Below, piece after piece: positions 1 through 6,321 of a stretch of 9,096 nucleotides of DNA. The translations under genes were made by a program, and so were the position numbers. A model generated the notes under the pieces. That model was not told the origin of the DNA, made no database searches, and saw nothing but the letters and a program-made list of their open reading frames with translations. The first letter of the stretch is position 1. Every line of letters starts with the position of its first letter. Source of the stretch: Vibrio madracius (GTDB lineage: Bacteria > Pseudomonadota > Gammaproteobacteria > Enterobacterales > Vibrionaceae); the NCBI GenBank assembly GCA_000695745.1, contig ASHK01000355.1, positions 1 to 9,096 on the forward strand, given 5' to 3'.

Positions 1-1076
1 CGAGTACAATACAAGAGATGAACGTTGTTATTGCGAGATTTCTTTTTCAACGTTTCCAGAGCAGCAAAGAAAGCAGCAATCCCTACACCACCAGCGATCC
101 AGATTTGTGGTTTATCTAAATCAAACTCTAAACGTCCATAGGGCCCTTCTATCGTTACAGTATCATTTAGTTTTACTCGTTCATAAAGCCCTGTAGTGAA
201 ATCCCCAAGTTCTTTGATTAAAAATCGCAACTCATTGTTTTCACTGGCTGATATGATAGTAAACGGATGAGCATCTTCTTCACCAAAGCGTAAGTAGGCA
301 AACTGCCCAGCCTTGTGACCAGGCCAAGCGGTATCAGGCTTTATGACTAACTCCATAATCTCTGCTTGGGAGAAATAACGTGTAGAAGTGACAACAGCCG
401 AATGTTTATTATAGCGACCGACAAAACCAAACAAGCTGTATAACGCAGCAATCGAGCCAATTAAGGCAAAGGCAATAGTAAGGTAGTAAACAGGTTCACC
501 CCAATACGCCCGTTTGATCAGTAACACGGAGTGAACAGCAATCATTAGATACGCAGCAGACATTAGTCGGTGAGAAAGTTTAAATGGTTTGTATTTAACT
601 GCGCTCCATAACGAAACGACAAGTAGCATTAGAATTAAATAAAAGCCCCATTCACCCATGCCTTCAGCAACGTCTCGTAAGCCACTAATATCGGCTTCAA
701 TTCTTGATAGGTTACCGTTAGGTCCAGTCCCAGAGTGTTTTAGTGGTCGCTCTAATAGGCCTGACATTATCATCCATTTTGGAATTTGATACCAAAGCCA
801 ATGCACCACACCCAATGCTACACTACTAATACCCAACCATTTATGAACCCGATATGCTTTATCCATACCGTGCAACCAGTTTTCGACCAAAGGCAGACGC
901 ATTGCCAACACTATGGTGATCGACATTAGCATCAATGACAGAATGCCCGAATATTGAATCATGGCAGAGCGCCATTCAAAGATACTAGTAGAGGAAAGAA
1001 GCTGTGGTTCCATTGCAAACCATAATATGGATATGGTGGCGAGCATTGCCCAAATGACGTTGCGAACAGTTTTCAT
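1..1076 (-). CDS. Ferric-reductase-like transmembrane flavocytochrome (COG4097 type), C-terminus beyond the window
   Basis: The open frame reads about 358 residues from an ATG at 1074-1076 to the left edge without a stop, so the last part of the protein is missing. The N-terminal half (about residues 5-220) is strongly hydrophobic, with several membrane segments and histidine pairs H78/H92 and H169/H182 suited to bis-heme ligation. The C-terminal half is a ferredoxin-reductase-like module: HPFTIIS (270-276) is the FAD-binding motif, GPYGRLEF lies at 311-318, and AGGVGIAAF (328-336) starts the NAD(P)-binding fold. This architecture belongs to predicted ferric reductases that pass electrons from cytoplasmic NAD(P)H through FAD and heme across the inner membrane. 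The acceptor cannot be read from sequence. An AGGAGGGG lies about 38 bases upstream of the ATG, too far to be its ribosome site, and no start codon follows it. A CpxR-like box lies upstream. Confidence 0.85.
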   Translation of the reverse strand, partial: MKTVRNVIWAMLATISILWFAMEPQLLSSTSIFEWRSAMIQYSGILSLMLMSITIVLAMRLPLVENWLHGMDKAYRVHKWLGISSVALGVVHWLWYQIPKWMIMSGLLERPLKHSGTGPNGNLSRIEADISGLRDVAEGMGEWGFYLILMLLVVSLWSAVKYKPFKLSHRLMSAAYLMIAVHSVLLIKRAYWGEPVYYLTIAFALIGSIAALYSLFGFVGRYNKHSAVVTSTRYFSQAEIMELVIKPDTAWPGHKAGQFAYLRFGEEDAHPFTIISASENNELRFLIKELGDFTTGLYERVKLNDTVTIEGPYGRLEFDLDKPQIWIAGGVGIAAFFAALETLKKKSRNNNVHLLYCT

Positions 1077-1122
1077 GATGAAGTACTCAGTTAATCTACT
1101 ATTTAAATTTAGCTCCCCTCCT

Positions 1123-1157
1123 GTAAAGCAACGTCAATAAAGGTAAAAGGAGGTAAA
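1123..1157. promoter_or_regulatory. Candidate CpxR binding site (GTAAA-N5-GTAAA plus a phased third half site)
   Basis: On the plus strand GTAAA occurs at 1143-1147 and 1153-1157 with exactly five bases between, matching the known CpxR consensus GTAAA-N5-GTAAA. A third GTAAA at 1123-1127 starts 20 bases earlier, so all three copies fall on the same helical face. The site lies about 50-80 bases upstream of the ferric-reductase-like start on the minus strand, a sensible place for control of that gene. Control by the envelope-stress regulator CpxR is an inference from motif and position; a chance match in an A-rich stretch is possible. Confidence 0.45.
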
Positions 1158-1538
1158 GTACGGTAGATGTGACGATTTCTCATGCCAGTGACTCTAAAGG
1201 TTGCTTACTTATGTTCAAAGACGATTTAGACAGCTAAGCAATTGAACGTGATCATCAAGCGATTCTGTCGTACCTTAAATACAACGAATGTTATATAGCA
1301 GTAGTGGCTTTATTATGGAACTTTCTTTCAGTGTGGTGTTCAGTTTCGTGTATGATCAAAACCAGGTCGCTTTATGGTTTTAATTTGGGACACTTTATAG
1401 TTTTAGTTTGATTTTAAATCGTTGATATTTTGGTATTAGATTGGACACCTTTCGTTTTAACGATATCTAGCGTTTAACAATTTTTAATCAACGAGTTATA
1501 ACGCACCACACCTTGCAAACAGCATTGAAAATGCGACT
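1158..1538. other. AT-rich intergenic stretch without a convincing gene
   Basis: No frame of useful length has a start, a ribosome site and protein-like content. A plus-strand frame opens with ATG at 1211, stops after eight codons and then stays open to 1411, but I recognise nothing in it. A weak stem AAAACCA/TGGTTTT (1358-1364 with 1375-1381) is not GC-rich and lacks a U-tract. The region may contain eroded DNA next to the integrase-like relic, but that is speculation. Confidence 0.5.
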
Positions 1539-1559
1539 GGTACTGAACTTAGGTACTGA
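1539..1559. repeat. Short direct repeat GGTACTGA x2, 13-base period
   Basis: GGTACTGA occurs at 1539-1546 and again at 1552-1559, immediately upstream of the integrase-like ORF. It might be a leftover recombinase arm site or a chance duplication; nothing else supports a function. Confidence 0.3.
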
Positions 1560-1562
1560 GCT

Positions 1563-1712
1563 ATGCGCTATCTCAATCAATCTAGTCATCATTCTTGGAC
1601 TTTCCGTTTCCAATTTCCTCGGCGTGTTCGTGACTATTTTTATGGTCAATTTGAATATAAGTATTCGTTGGGTAAAGTGACGCCAAACGAGGCATGTTCG
1701 AAAGCTGTCTAA
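1563..1712 (+). pseudogene. Truncated tyrosine-recombinase (integrase) N-terminal domain, relic
   Basis: The 49-codon frame starts MRYLNQSSHHSW and continues with FRFQFPRRVRDYF, EYKYSLG and a PNEA step. This follows the usual start of many phage and island integrases: a YL...W.FRRR.P..LR motif, then a K.SLGT..P.EA segment, as in the DUF6538-like N-terminal domain. A full integrase of this kind is about 400 residues; the core-binding and catalytic domains with their R-H-R-Y residues are absent. Adding one base in the AAA at 1701-1703 would extend the frame to a TAG at 1769-1771 (69 residues) with plausible helical sequence, but it would still lack the catalytic half. An in-frame TGA lies just before the ATG, and the ribosome site is weak. 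I infer a remnant of an integrated element. The family call rests on pattern memory only. Confidence 0.5.
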
Positions 1713-1729
1713 AAAGTGTTCGTTTGAAC

Positions 1730-1759
1730 TTGACTAGTACCGACCACGATAAATATAGT
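1730..1759 (+). promoter_or_regulatory. Sigma70-like promoter for the lytic transglycosylase gene
   Basis: TTGACT at 1730-1735 and TATAGT at 1754-1759 each match the consensus at five of six positions and are separated by 18 bases. Transcription would begin near 1766, giving a leader of about 30 bases before the ATG at 1796, with AGAGGA at 1783-1788 as ribosome site. Confidence 0.55.
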
Positions 1760-1795
1760 GGGGAAAAATAGCTTGGATGCTCAGAGGACGGTGCA

Positions 1796-2778
1796 ATGAG
1801 AATATTATCATTAACTTTACTAGTACTAGGGGCAAGCCTGGCTGCAAGTGCATTAGCACAAGACAAAGGAACGTTTGAAGAGTACGTCAAGGGGCTCAAA
1901 GAAGAAGCTCGTCAGCAAGGTATTTCTTCACAAGTTCTTACGGAGGCATTTCACAATGTCGAATACACACCAAGAGCGGTCAATGCAGACCGTAACCAAC
2001 CTGAACAAAAGCTAACATTAGACCAATACGTTTCTCGAACTGTTCCCGATTCGAAGATAAAACAAGCGAACGAAGTGTATAAAAAATACGCCATCGAATT
2101 AAAGCGTATCGGTGAGAAGTACAATGTACAACCGAGTTTTATTGTCGCACTTTGGGGTATCGAGAGTAATTTTGGACTCATTACCGGAAACTATCGTGTG
2201 ATTGATGCATTATCAACGCTCGCTTATGAGGGACGCCGTGAAGCATTCTTTAGAAAGGAAGCGTTGGCAGCACTGACGATTCTCCAGCAAGGTGATATTG
2301 CTCCCGAAGATATGAAAGGTTCGTGGGCAGGAACAATGGGTCAATGTCAGTTTATGCCCACCACATTTTTGGATTATGCCGCTGATGGTAATGGTGATGG
2401 AAAAAAAGACATTTGGGGCAGTAAAGCCGATGTGTTTGCGTCCATCGCGAATTACCTAACAAAATTAGGTTGGGATGGTAACAATACCTGGGGGCGTCCA
2501 GTTCAAGTACCGCAAGGTCTGTCGCCAGATTTACAGGGCGTGAGCCTGAAAAAGGTAAGTATCTCCAAGAGTGGGCCAAGCTTGGTGTCACTCTTCCTGA
2601 TGGCCGACCTCTACCTCAGTTAGACGAAGATATAAAAGCGTGGCTTTTTATACCTGATGATGGGAATGGGCGTAAATATTTGGTGTATAACAACTACAAC
2701 GTACTGATGCATTGGAACCATTCCTATTACTTCGCTCTTGCTGTGAGTCATCTAGCTGACAGTGTTGATATGAACTAA
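1796..2778 (+). CDS. Lytic murein transglycosylase, MltB family, frameshifted at 2549-2553
   Basis: This periplasmic enzyme family cleaves the MurNAc-GlcNAc bond of peptidoglycan, leaving 1,6-anhydro-MurNAc ends. An N-terminal signal peptide (residues 1-21, ending ALA before QDKG) has no lipobox cysteine, so the product should be soluble in the periplasm. Catalytic Glu is E123 in WGIESNFG; MGQCQFMPTTF (181-191) is the substrate-groove motif, and DGNGDGKKD (197-205) resembles the EF-hand-like loop of MltB. In the starting frame the protein would end at 2623 after 275 residues with an unrelated tail. Reading one base back after codon 253 restores a normal family C-terminus (EWAKLGVTLPDGRPLP ... 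HWNHSYYFALAVSHLAD) to a TAA at 2776-2778, giving 327 residues. Five A at 2549-2553 would need to be six. The start has AGAGGA seven bases upstream. Confidence 0.88.
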
Positions 2779-2906
2779 ATGAAAACGCAGATATTGTAGT
2801 CAATGGTTAGTTCATAACAATCCACTTTTTACACGCCTAAAGGTAACGTATTCTTTGGCAACGCCATTGTTGGCGATAAGGCGCTAGTATTGAAGGGCAA
2901 TCTATT
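2779..2906. other. Short spacer downstream of the transglycosylase gene
   Basis: The spacer contains a small hairpin CGCCA-TTGT-TGGCG without a U-tract and a 44-codon plus-strand frame that has no start codon and runs into the terminator. No gene is supported. Confidence 0.4.
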
Positions 2907-2963
2907 AAAATGCTCATCGCTCGCTACCTATAAATGGTTCGCGAACAGATGAGCAAGTTTTTC
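2907..2963. terminator. Probable bidirectional intrinsic terminator between convergent operons
   Basis: TGCTCATC at 2911-2918 pairs perfectly with GATGAGCA at 2948-2955, and the stem extends inward (GCTCGC against GCGAAC) with one bulged base and one mismatch. A run AAAA precedes the left arm and AGTTTTT follows the right arm, so RNA from either strand would carry a hairpin followed by U residues. The position, about 130 bases after the plus-strand transglycosylase gene and about 50 bases after the minus-strand cupin gene, suits termination of both. GTTCGCGAAC at 2937-2946 inside it is also a perfect ten-base palindrome. Confidence 0.6.
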
Positions 2964-3004
2964 TCGTGGAGGGCACATTATTAGCGGCCAACTCCAAGAT
3001 GAAG

Positions 3005-3343
3005 CTACTCGGTATAGACGCTATCACCATCGATGGGAGGAGACTTGATGAAGACTGCCTTCCAATCTTCAGAACCTTTGTTTACAACATAATGGTTTTC
3101 TTTTGGGAGACACTGCAAAATATCCCCTTTTTTAAGCACCTGTAGTTCGTCATTAACATACATGTGAATTTCACCCGACAGAGTGTAAAAGGTCTCTGAG
3201 GCATGGGCGTGATGGTGTTTTTTAAACTCTTGATTAGGCTTAAGCACAACGACTCCAAGGTCATACTGTTCAGTACGCACCAAATACTTGGGACCATGGT
3301 CCTCAAAACGATATTGATGTTGGTCTTCGCTAGTTTTAAACAT
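3005..3343 (-). CDS. Small single-domain cupin protein, third gene of the lsrR-lsrK operon
   Basis: This is a 112-residue protein with one conserved beta-barrel cupin domain. Motif 1 is visible as H43-x-H45-(x4)-E50-(x6)-G57 within a histidine-rich HHHAH, and motif 2 as G73...P80...H84...N88. H43, H45, E50 and H84 would ligate a metal ion. There is no signal peptide, so it should act in the cytoplasm. Its ATG lies 15 bases after the repaired lsrK stop with AGGAG close upstream, so it is almost certainly co-transcribed with lsrR and lsrK and followed by a terminator. Small cupins include sugar and keto-acid isomerases, dioxygenases and ligand-binding proteins. With this context I infer work on AI-2, phospho-AI-2 or a product of them, perhaps alongside or in place of LsrG. 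No specific reaction can be read from the sequence. Confidence 0.88.
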   Translation of the reverse strand: MFKTSEDQHQYRFEDHGPKYLVRTEQYDLGVVVLKPNQEFKKHHHAHASETFYTLSGEIHMYVNDELQVLKKGDILQCLPKENHYVVNKGSEDWKAVFIKSPPIDGDSVYTE

Positions 3344-3358
3344 AATTCGCTCCTATAC

Positions 3359-4941
3359 CTATAATCCTGTCGCTTTCCAAAGTGGTGTCGTTAATCCATC
3401 GTCCACGAGATGCAACTGCTCTTTGTAAATGCTTAACCATTTGAGTTTGAGCTGTTGGTAAGTTTCTCTGTTTTCTGGATTTGGATAATAACTGGTCTCC
3501 CATTCGACCAATGCTTCTCCTGCACTCGCAAGATCGCTGTATACACCAGCGCCAACCCTGCTGCAATGGCGCAGCCTAAAGCGGTAGCCTCCTTAACGAC
3601 AGGCACTCGAACTTCCAATCCGGTGACATCCGCTAAGATCTGGCTCCAAAGTTTGCCTTTTGATGCACCACCAGCAAATACAATAAAGTCTGGATTGGCA
3701 TGGGAGAATTCAAATACTTGCTCTAAGTTGCAGCAAGAGACGATGGAGGCATTTTCTTCCAATGAGCGGAATAGGGTGGGCTTATTGCATTTTTCTGGGT
3801 CAATCGACAAATTAATAAAGGACGGTGCGGCGTGATACCATGTCTTAAAATGCATCGCGTCAGAGAAAATAGGCATCACACCGTAAGACCCACATGGCAC
3901 GTGGCTGGCCATTTCTTCAAGCAAGGTATAGACATCTTTACCTAGTCGTTCGGCAACCAGCTTTTCTTCACCGCAAAACGCGTCTCTAAACCAGCGCATA
4001 GTAAGTCCGGTGAAAAAGCTGATCGATTCAGCTTGAGCCATTCCAGGAATGACGTGAGGATTGATCCGAATGTTAATATCGGGGTCGGTCATAGGTTCTG
4101 GCAAGTTCACGACCTGCTGCCAGAAAGTACCGCCAAGGATTGCGGTTTGGTTTGGACGCACCACACCAAGCCCTAAACAGCCGAGTTGAACGTCTCCACC
4201 GCCCATCACAAAAGGCGTGCCCTCACACAATCCGGTTTCTTTCGCTGCCTGTTCTGTAATGGTTCCCAAGACGGTTCCAGTTTCGAGTACAGGAGAGAGA
4301 ATGTTGGGGTTGAGGCCTGCCTGTTCAAGAATCTCCGGTTGCCACTGGCGAGATTTCAGGTTGAGCATACCGGTAGTACCAGCATTGGAAGGGTCAACGG
4401 CTATCTTATTGCAGAGCTTATAGCCAACCCAGTCACTGAGCATACTCACTGAGTGGATATTTAAGTAGATATCGGGACGGTTTTGTTTCAACCACAGCAA
4501 TCTAGCCAGTGCACCAAGGGCTAAAGTTTGCCCTGTTTGGTGGTAAACCTGCTCTTCAAACTCACCACCAGCAAGTGCTTTAAGCTCGCCCACTTGCACA
4601 CCCGCTCGTGCATCCACATTGGCGCAAGCCCAAAGCGGAGTTTGATTGCTATCATAGACCGCAATGCCCTCGCGCATGGAGCAGCTTGATACACCAACGA
4701 TAGCGTCAGCGGGAAGGTTTGCTTCTTCGAGAGCCTGACGAGTACATTGACAAACCAAATCCCAGTTGTTGGTTAGGTCGAAATCCATAGAGCCTTCTGC
4801 ACCTAACACAGGACGATGGGTCCATTCTCGCTGACCGACTGCAATTTGTTCACCAAGGGTGTTAAAAATTACGGCACGTACGGAACCCGTGCCAGCATCA
4901 ATAGCCATCAAATACTGATGGTCGCGCCTTTGCTCTTGCAT
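3359..4941 (-). CDS. lsrK: Autoinducer-2 kinase LsrK, frameshifted near its C-terminus
   Basis: LsrK is a cytoplasmic FGGY-family sugar kinase that phosphorylates imported AI-2 (open-chain DPD) with ATP. The product traps the signal in the cell and is the ligand that inactivates LsrR. Visible are the N-terminal phosphate-binding segment DAGTGS (15-20), SMREGI (88-93), MLSDW (167-171), GGGDVQLG (247-254, D250 the likely catalytic base) and [11 protein letters not shown] (422-432) in the ATP-binding domain. As written, the frame departs from the family after residue 462 and ends at 3433. Adding one G to the minus-strand GGG (plus-strand CCC at 3556-3558) restores [17 protein letters not shown] and the typical end [16 protein letters not shown], with a TAG at 3359-3361 and 527 residues, close to E. 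coli LsrK (about 530). GAGGA precedes the start. The break removes only the last 65 residues. Confidence 0.95.
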
Positions 4942-4998
4942 AGCATCCTCATTCTTATTTACTCAAAATAATGTCAAGCAAACTCGCCCAACCAAGAC

Positions 4999-5028
4999 GC
5001 TATGCACATATCGTAAAGGTGCGTTAGC
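4999..5028 (-). other. Intercistronic hairpin between lsrR and lsrK
   Basis: GCTATGCAC (4999-5007) and GTGCGTTAGC (5019-5028) form an eight-pair stem with a small internal loop, starting three bases after the lsrR stop. No U-run follows on the minus strand, so it is not a good terminator. It could protect or separate the lsrR and lsrK parts of the shared mRNA. The whole gap between the two genes is 89 bases. A TTGACA also occurs in it (minus strand, 4972-4977), but with no credible -10 box. Confidence 0.3.
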
Positions 5029-5030
5029 TA

Positions 5031-5984
5031 TCAGTTTGGAATGAGTTCAAGAATTTTTGTTGCTGTTGCCTCGTTGGTTACCAATGCATTGATATACTGC
5101 CCCTTCAATGCCGCCAATATGGCCTCGGCTTTCACCGTGCCACCTGCAACACCAATTACAAATGGAATGTCTCTGAGCTTTTCTGGACGAACGGAAATCA
5201 ATTCCTCGTGCAGTTTTATGTCCTCAAGTACATTGCCTTGTCCATCGAAGAAGTAACCCAATATGTCTCCTTGGGCTCCTTTTCTTTGAAGTACTTTTTG
5301 TTCACCAAGCGAGATGTAACCCGTCTGGTGCATGGTCGCTTTTTCTACCTGAGCCACTGAGCCGATGGAAATCACCGCAACGTCAGCGGAACTCGAAGCC
5401 ATCAATACGTCATTAACACTGTCTTCTTTGTAAAGGACGTCTGCGACGGCTTTTGATGACACACGCAATGGAGCGGGAACCAGATTGACATCGCAGCTCG
5501 CGTCTAGGTGCGAGATGCCCTTCATATAGGTACCAACACCGCCTGCCAATGACACAACAGGGACTTGCTTGGTCTGAATAAAGCTTCCTAAATTCTTTAG
5601 CGTGGCCATAATGGTTTCGCCAAACCCAATCGCCAATAAATCGCTTGGGCCAACATGACTGACCACCATACTTGCAGCACCGACACTCACTCTGTGGTTG
5701 ATATCCGTACCCATTGGGTCAGCATCGGGGATCACTCGAATGTCTTTTAGCTCAAAGTGCGTCTTTAGCTGATGCTCTAAATCCATACAGCCCTCGAATC
5801 GAGAGTGGATCCTGACGTGGATCAGACCTTGCTGACGCCCTTTCTCTAGCAATCGCGATACTTTAAGTCTTGGTAGTCCAAGTAAGTTTCCTATTTCAGT
5901 TTGAGTCAGGTTGTCGTTGTAATAAAACCAAGCGATTCTCGCGACTAACTCTTCTTCGGTCATCATATCTGTTGGCTCCAGCAT
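5031..5984 (-). CDS. lsrR: Transcriptional repressor LsrR (SorC/DeoR-type) of the AI-2 uptake locus
   Basis: At 317 residues it has the same length as E. coli LsrR. The N-terminal helix-turn-helix lies at about residues 24-52 (LTQTEIGNLLGLPRLKVSRLLEKG, in the family pattern). The rest is the SorC sugar-phosphate-binding domain, with IGFGETIMATL (118-128), SLAGGVGTYM (144-153), GYFFDGQG and the C-terminal INALVTNEATA. In the known system LsrR represses lsrR itself and the divergent transporter operon until phospho-AI-2 made by LsrK binds it. The frame is intact. GGAGAG lies just upstream of the ATG at 5982-5984; in-frame ATGs at codons 7 and 8 are possible but less well placed. It is divergent from lsrA and heads the lsrR-lsrK-cupin operon. 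Confidence 0.95.
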   Translation of the reverse strand: MLEPTDMMTEEELVARIAWFYYNDNLTQTEIGNLLGLPRLKVSRLLEKGRQQGLIHVRIHSRFEGCMDLEHQLKTHFELKDIRVIPDADPMGTDINHRVSVGAASMVVSHVGPSDLLAIGFGETIMATLKNLGSFIQTKQVPVVSLAGGVGTYMKGISHLDASCDVNLVPAPLRVSSKAVADVLYKEDSVNDVLMASSSADVAVISIGSVAQVEKATMHQTGYISLGEQKVLQRKGAQGDILGYFFDGQGNVLEDIKLHEELISVRPEKLRDIPFVIGVAGGTVKAEAILAALKGQYINALVTNEATATKILELIPN

Positions 5985-6024
5985 CTATCTCTCCATTTTG
6001 AAAATCACAATTTATAAAAATCAA

Positions 6025-6032
6025 ATGTTCAA
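6025..6032 (-). promoter_or_regulatory. Candidate LsrR operator copy near the lsrR start site
   Basis: On the minus strand the motif reads TTGAACAT, a near match to the TTGAACAA copies on the lsrA side. It lies about ten bases downstream of the predicted lsrR transcription start, where a bound repressor would give autorepression. The identity of the bound protein is inferred. Confidence 0.35.
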
Positions 6033-6047
6033 TTAATTCACTCTGAA

Positions 6048-6053
6048 ATTATA
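6048..6053 (-). promoter_or_regulatory. lsrR promoter -10 box
   Basis: The minus strand reads TATAAT exactly. No strong -35 hexamer lies 16-18 bases upstream, suggesting a weak or activated promoter. A start near 6041 would leave a leader of about 57 bases before lsrR. A CRP-like half site TGTGA (minus strand, 6005-6009) lies downstream of it. Confidence 0.45.
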
Positions 6054-6104
6054 AAATTTTTTTCGTCATAAATGAAGAGCAATTGCCATCTATGAGAGAT
6101 TGAT

Positions 6105-6112
6105 TGTTCGAA
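6105..6112 (+). promoter_or_regulatory. Candidate LsrR operator copy in the middle of the divergent region
   Basis: TTGTTCGA differs from the TTGTTCAA motif by one base and is followed by an A that extends its symmetry (TTCGAA). It lies between the two promoters. Being a single arm, it is weaker evidence than the pair next to lsrA. Confidence 0.25.
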
Positions 6113-6218
6113 TATTAATCCATTTTTCGGCTGCCTGAAATATATAATCAACGATATATCAAGGAATAATTGTGATCGTAACGAGGTTTCTTACTTATTT
6201 ACAGAACGATTAACAGTT

Positions 6219-6261
6219 TGTGATCTGTGCATAAGATTTAACCAGATTTCAGATCTATCAT
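6219..6261 (+). promoter_or_regulatory. Candidate CRP-dependent promoter of lsrACD
   Basis: TGTGATCT at 6219-6226 matches the left half of the CRP consensus, while the right half is poor. TATCAT at 6256-6261 can serve as -10 box with a start near 6268. The CRP-like site would then be centred about 41 bases upstream of the start, the class II position, which fits the absence of a -35 hexamer. A second TGTGATC occurs at 6171. CRP activation of lsr operons is known in E. coli; its use here is inferred. Confidence 0.35.
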
Positions 6262-6262
6262 T

Positions 6263-6297
6263 TTGAACAATTGAGAAATACAAAAACATTTGTTCAA
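6263..6297. promoter_or_regulatory. Inverted repeat TTGAACAA...TTGTTCAA, candidate LsrR operator at the lsrA promoter
   Basis: Two perfect eight-base arms lie at 6263-6270 and 6290-6297, with centres 27 bases apart. They sit over or just after the predicted lsrA transcription start and end 24 bases before the lsrA ATG, a classic repressor position. SorC-family regulators act as tetramers and can bridge separated sites. That LsrR is the ligand is inferred from location and from the related motif beside lsrR. Confidence 0.5.
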
Positions 6298-6321
6298 TTT
6301 TACGTAGTGTTTGGAGGCAAA

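Noticed and set aside
1358..1381. AAAACCA/TGGTTTT stem as a terminator
   Set aside because: The stem is AT-rich with a ten-base loop, has no following T-run, and no gene on either strand ends nearby.
1211..1411. Plus-strand frame starting MFKDDLDS, stop, then an open stretch of 57 codons
   Set aside because: The first part is eight codons long and the second has no start or ribosome site near its beginning. The peptide has no recognisable family features, and no single-base repair gives a convincing protein.
1470..1504. GCGTTTAAC...GTTATAACGC resembling an integron attC end pair
   Set aside because: The span is only about 35 bases, shorter than known attC sites. The right-hand motif does not fit GTTRRRY, and no integron integrase or cassette array is visible.
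1582..1899. 105-residue minus-strand ORF overlapping the integrase-like ORF and the start of mltB
   Set aside because: It is antisense to a gene with a signal peptide and strong family match, has no recognisable motifs, and covers the mltB promoter and ribosome site.
2818..2952. Open plus-strand frame of 44 codons after mltB
   Set aside because: It lacks a start codon and its end falls inside the terminator hairpin; no family features are visible.
3455..3835. 126-residue plus-strand ORF
   Set aside because: It is antisense to the strongly conserved C-terminal part of lsrK and carries no recognisable domain.
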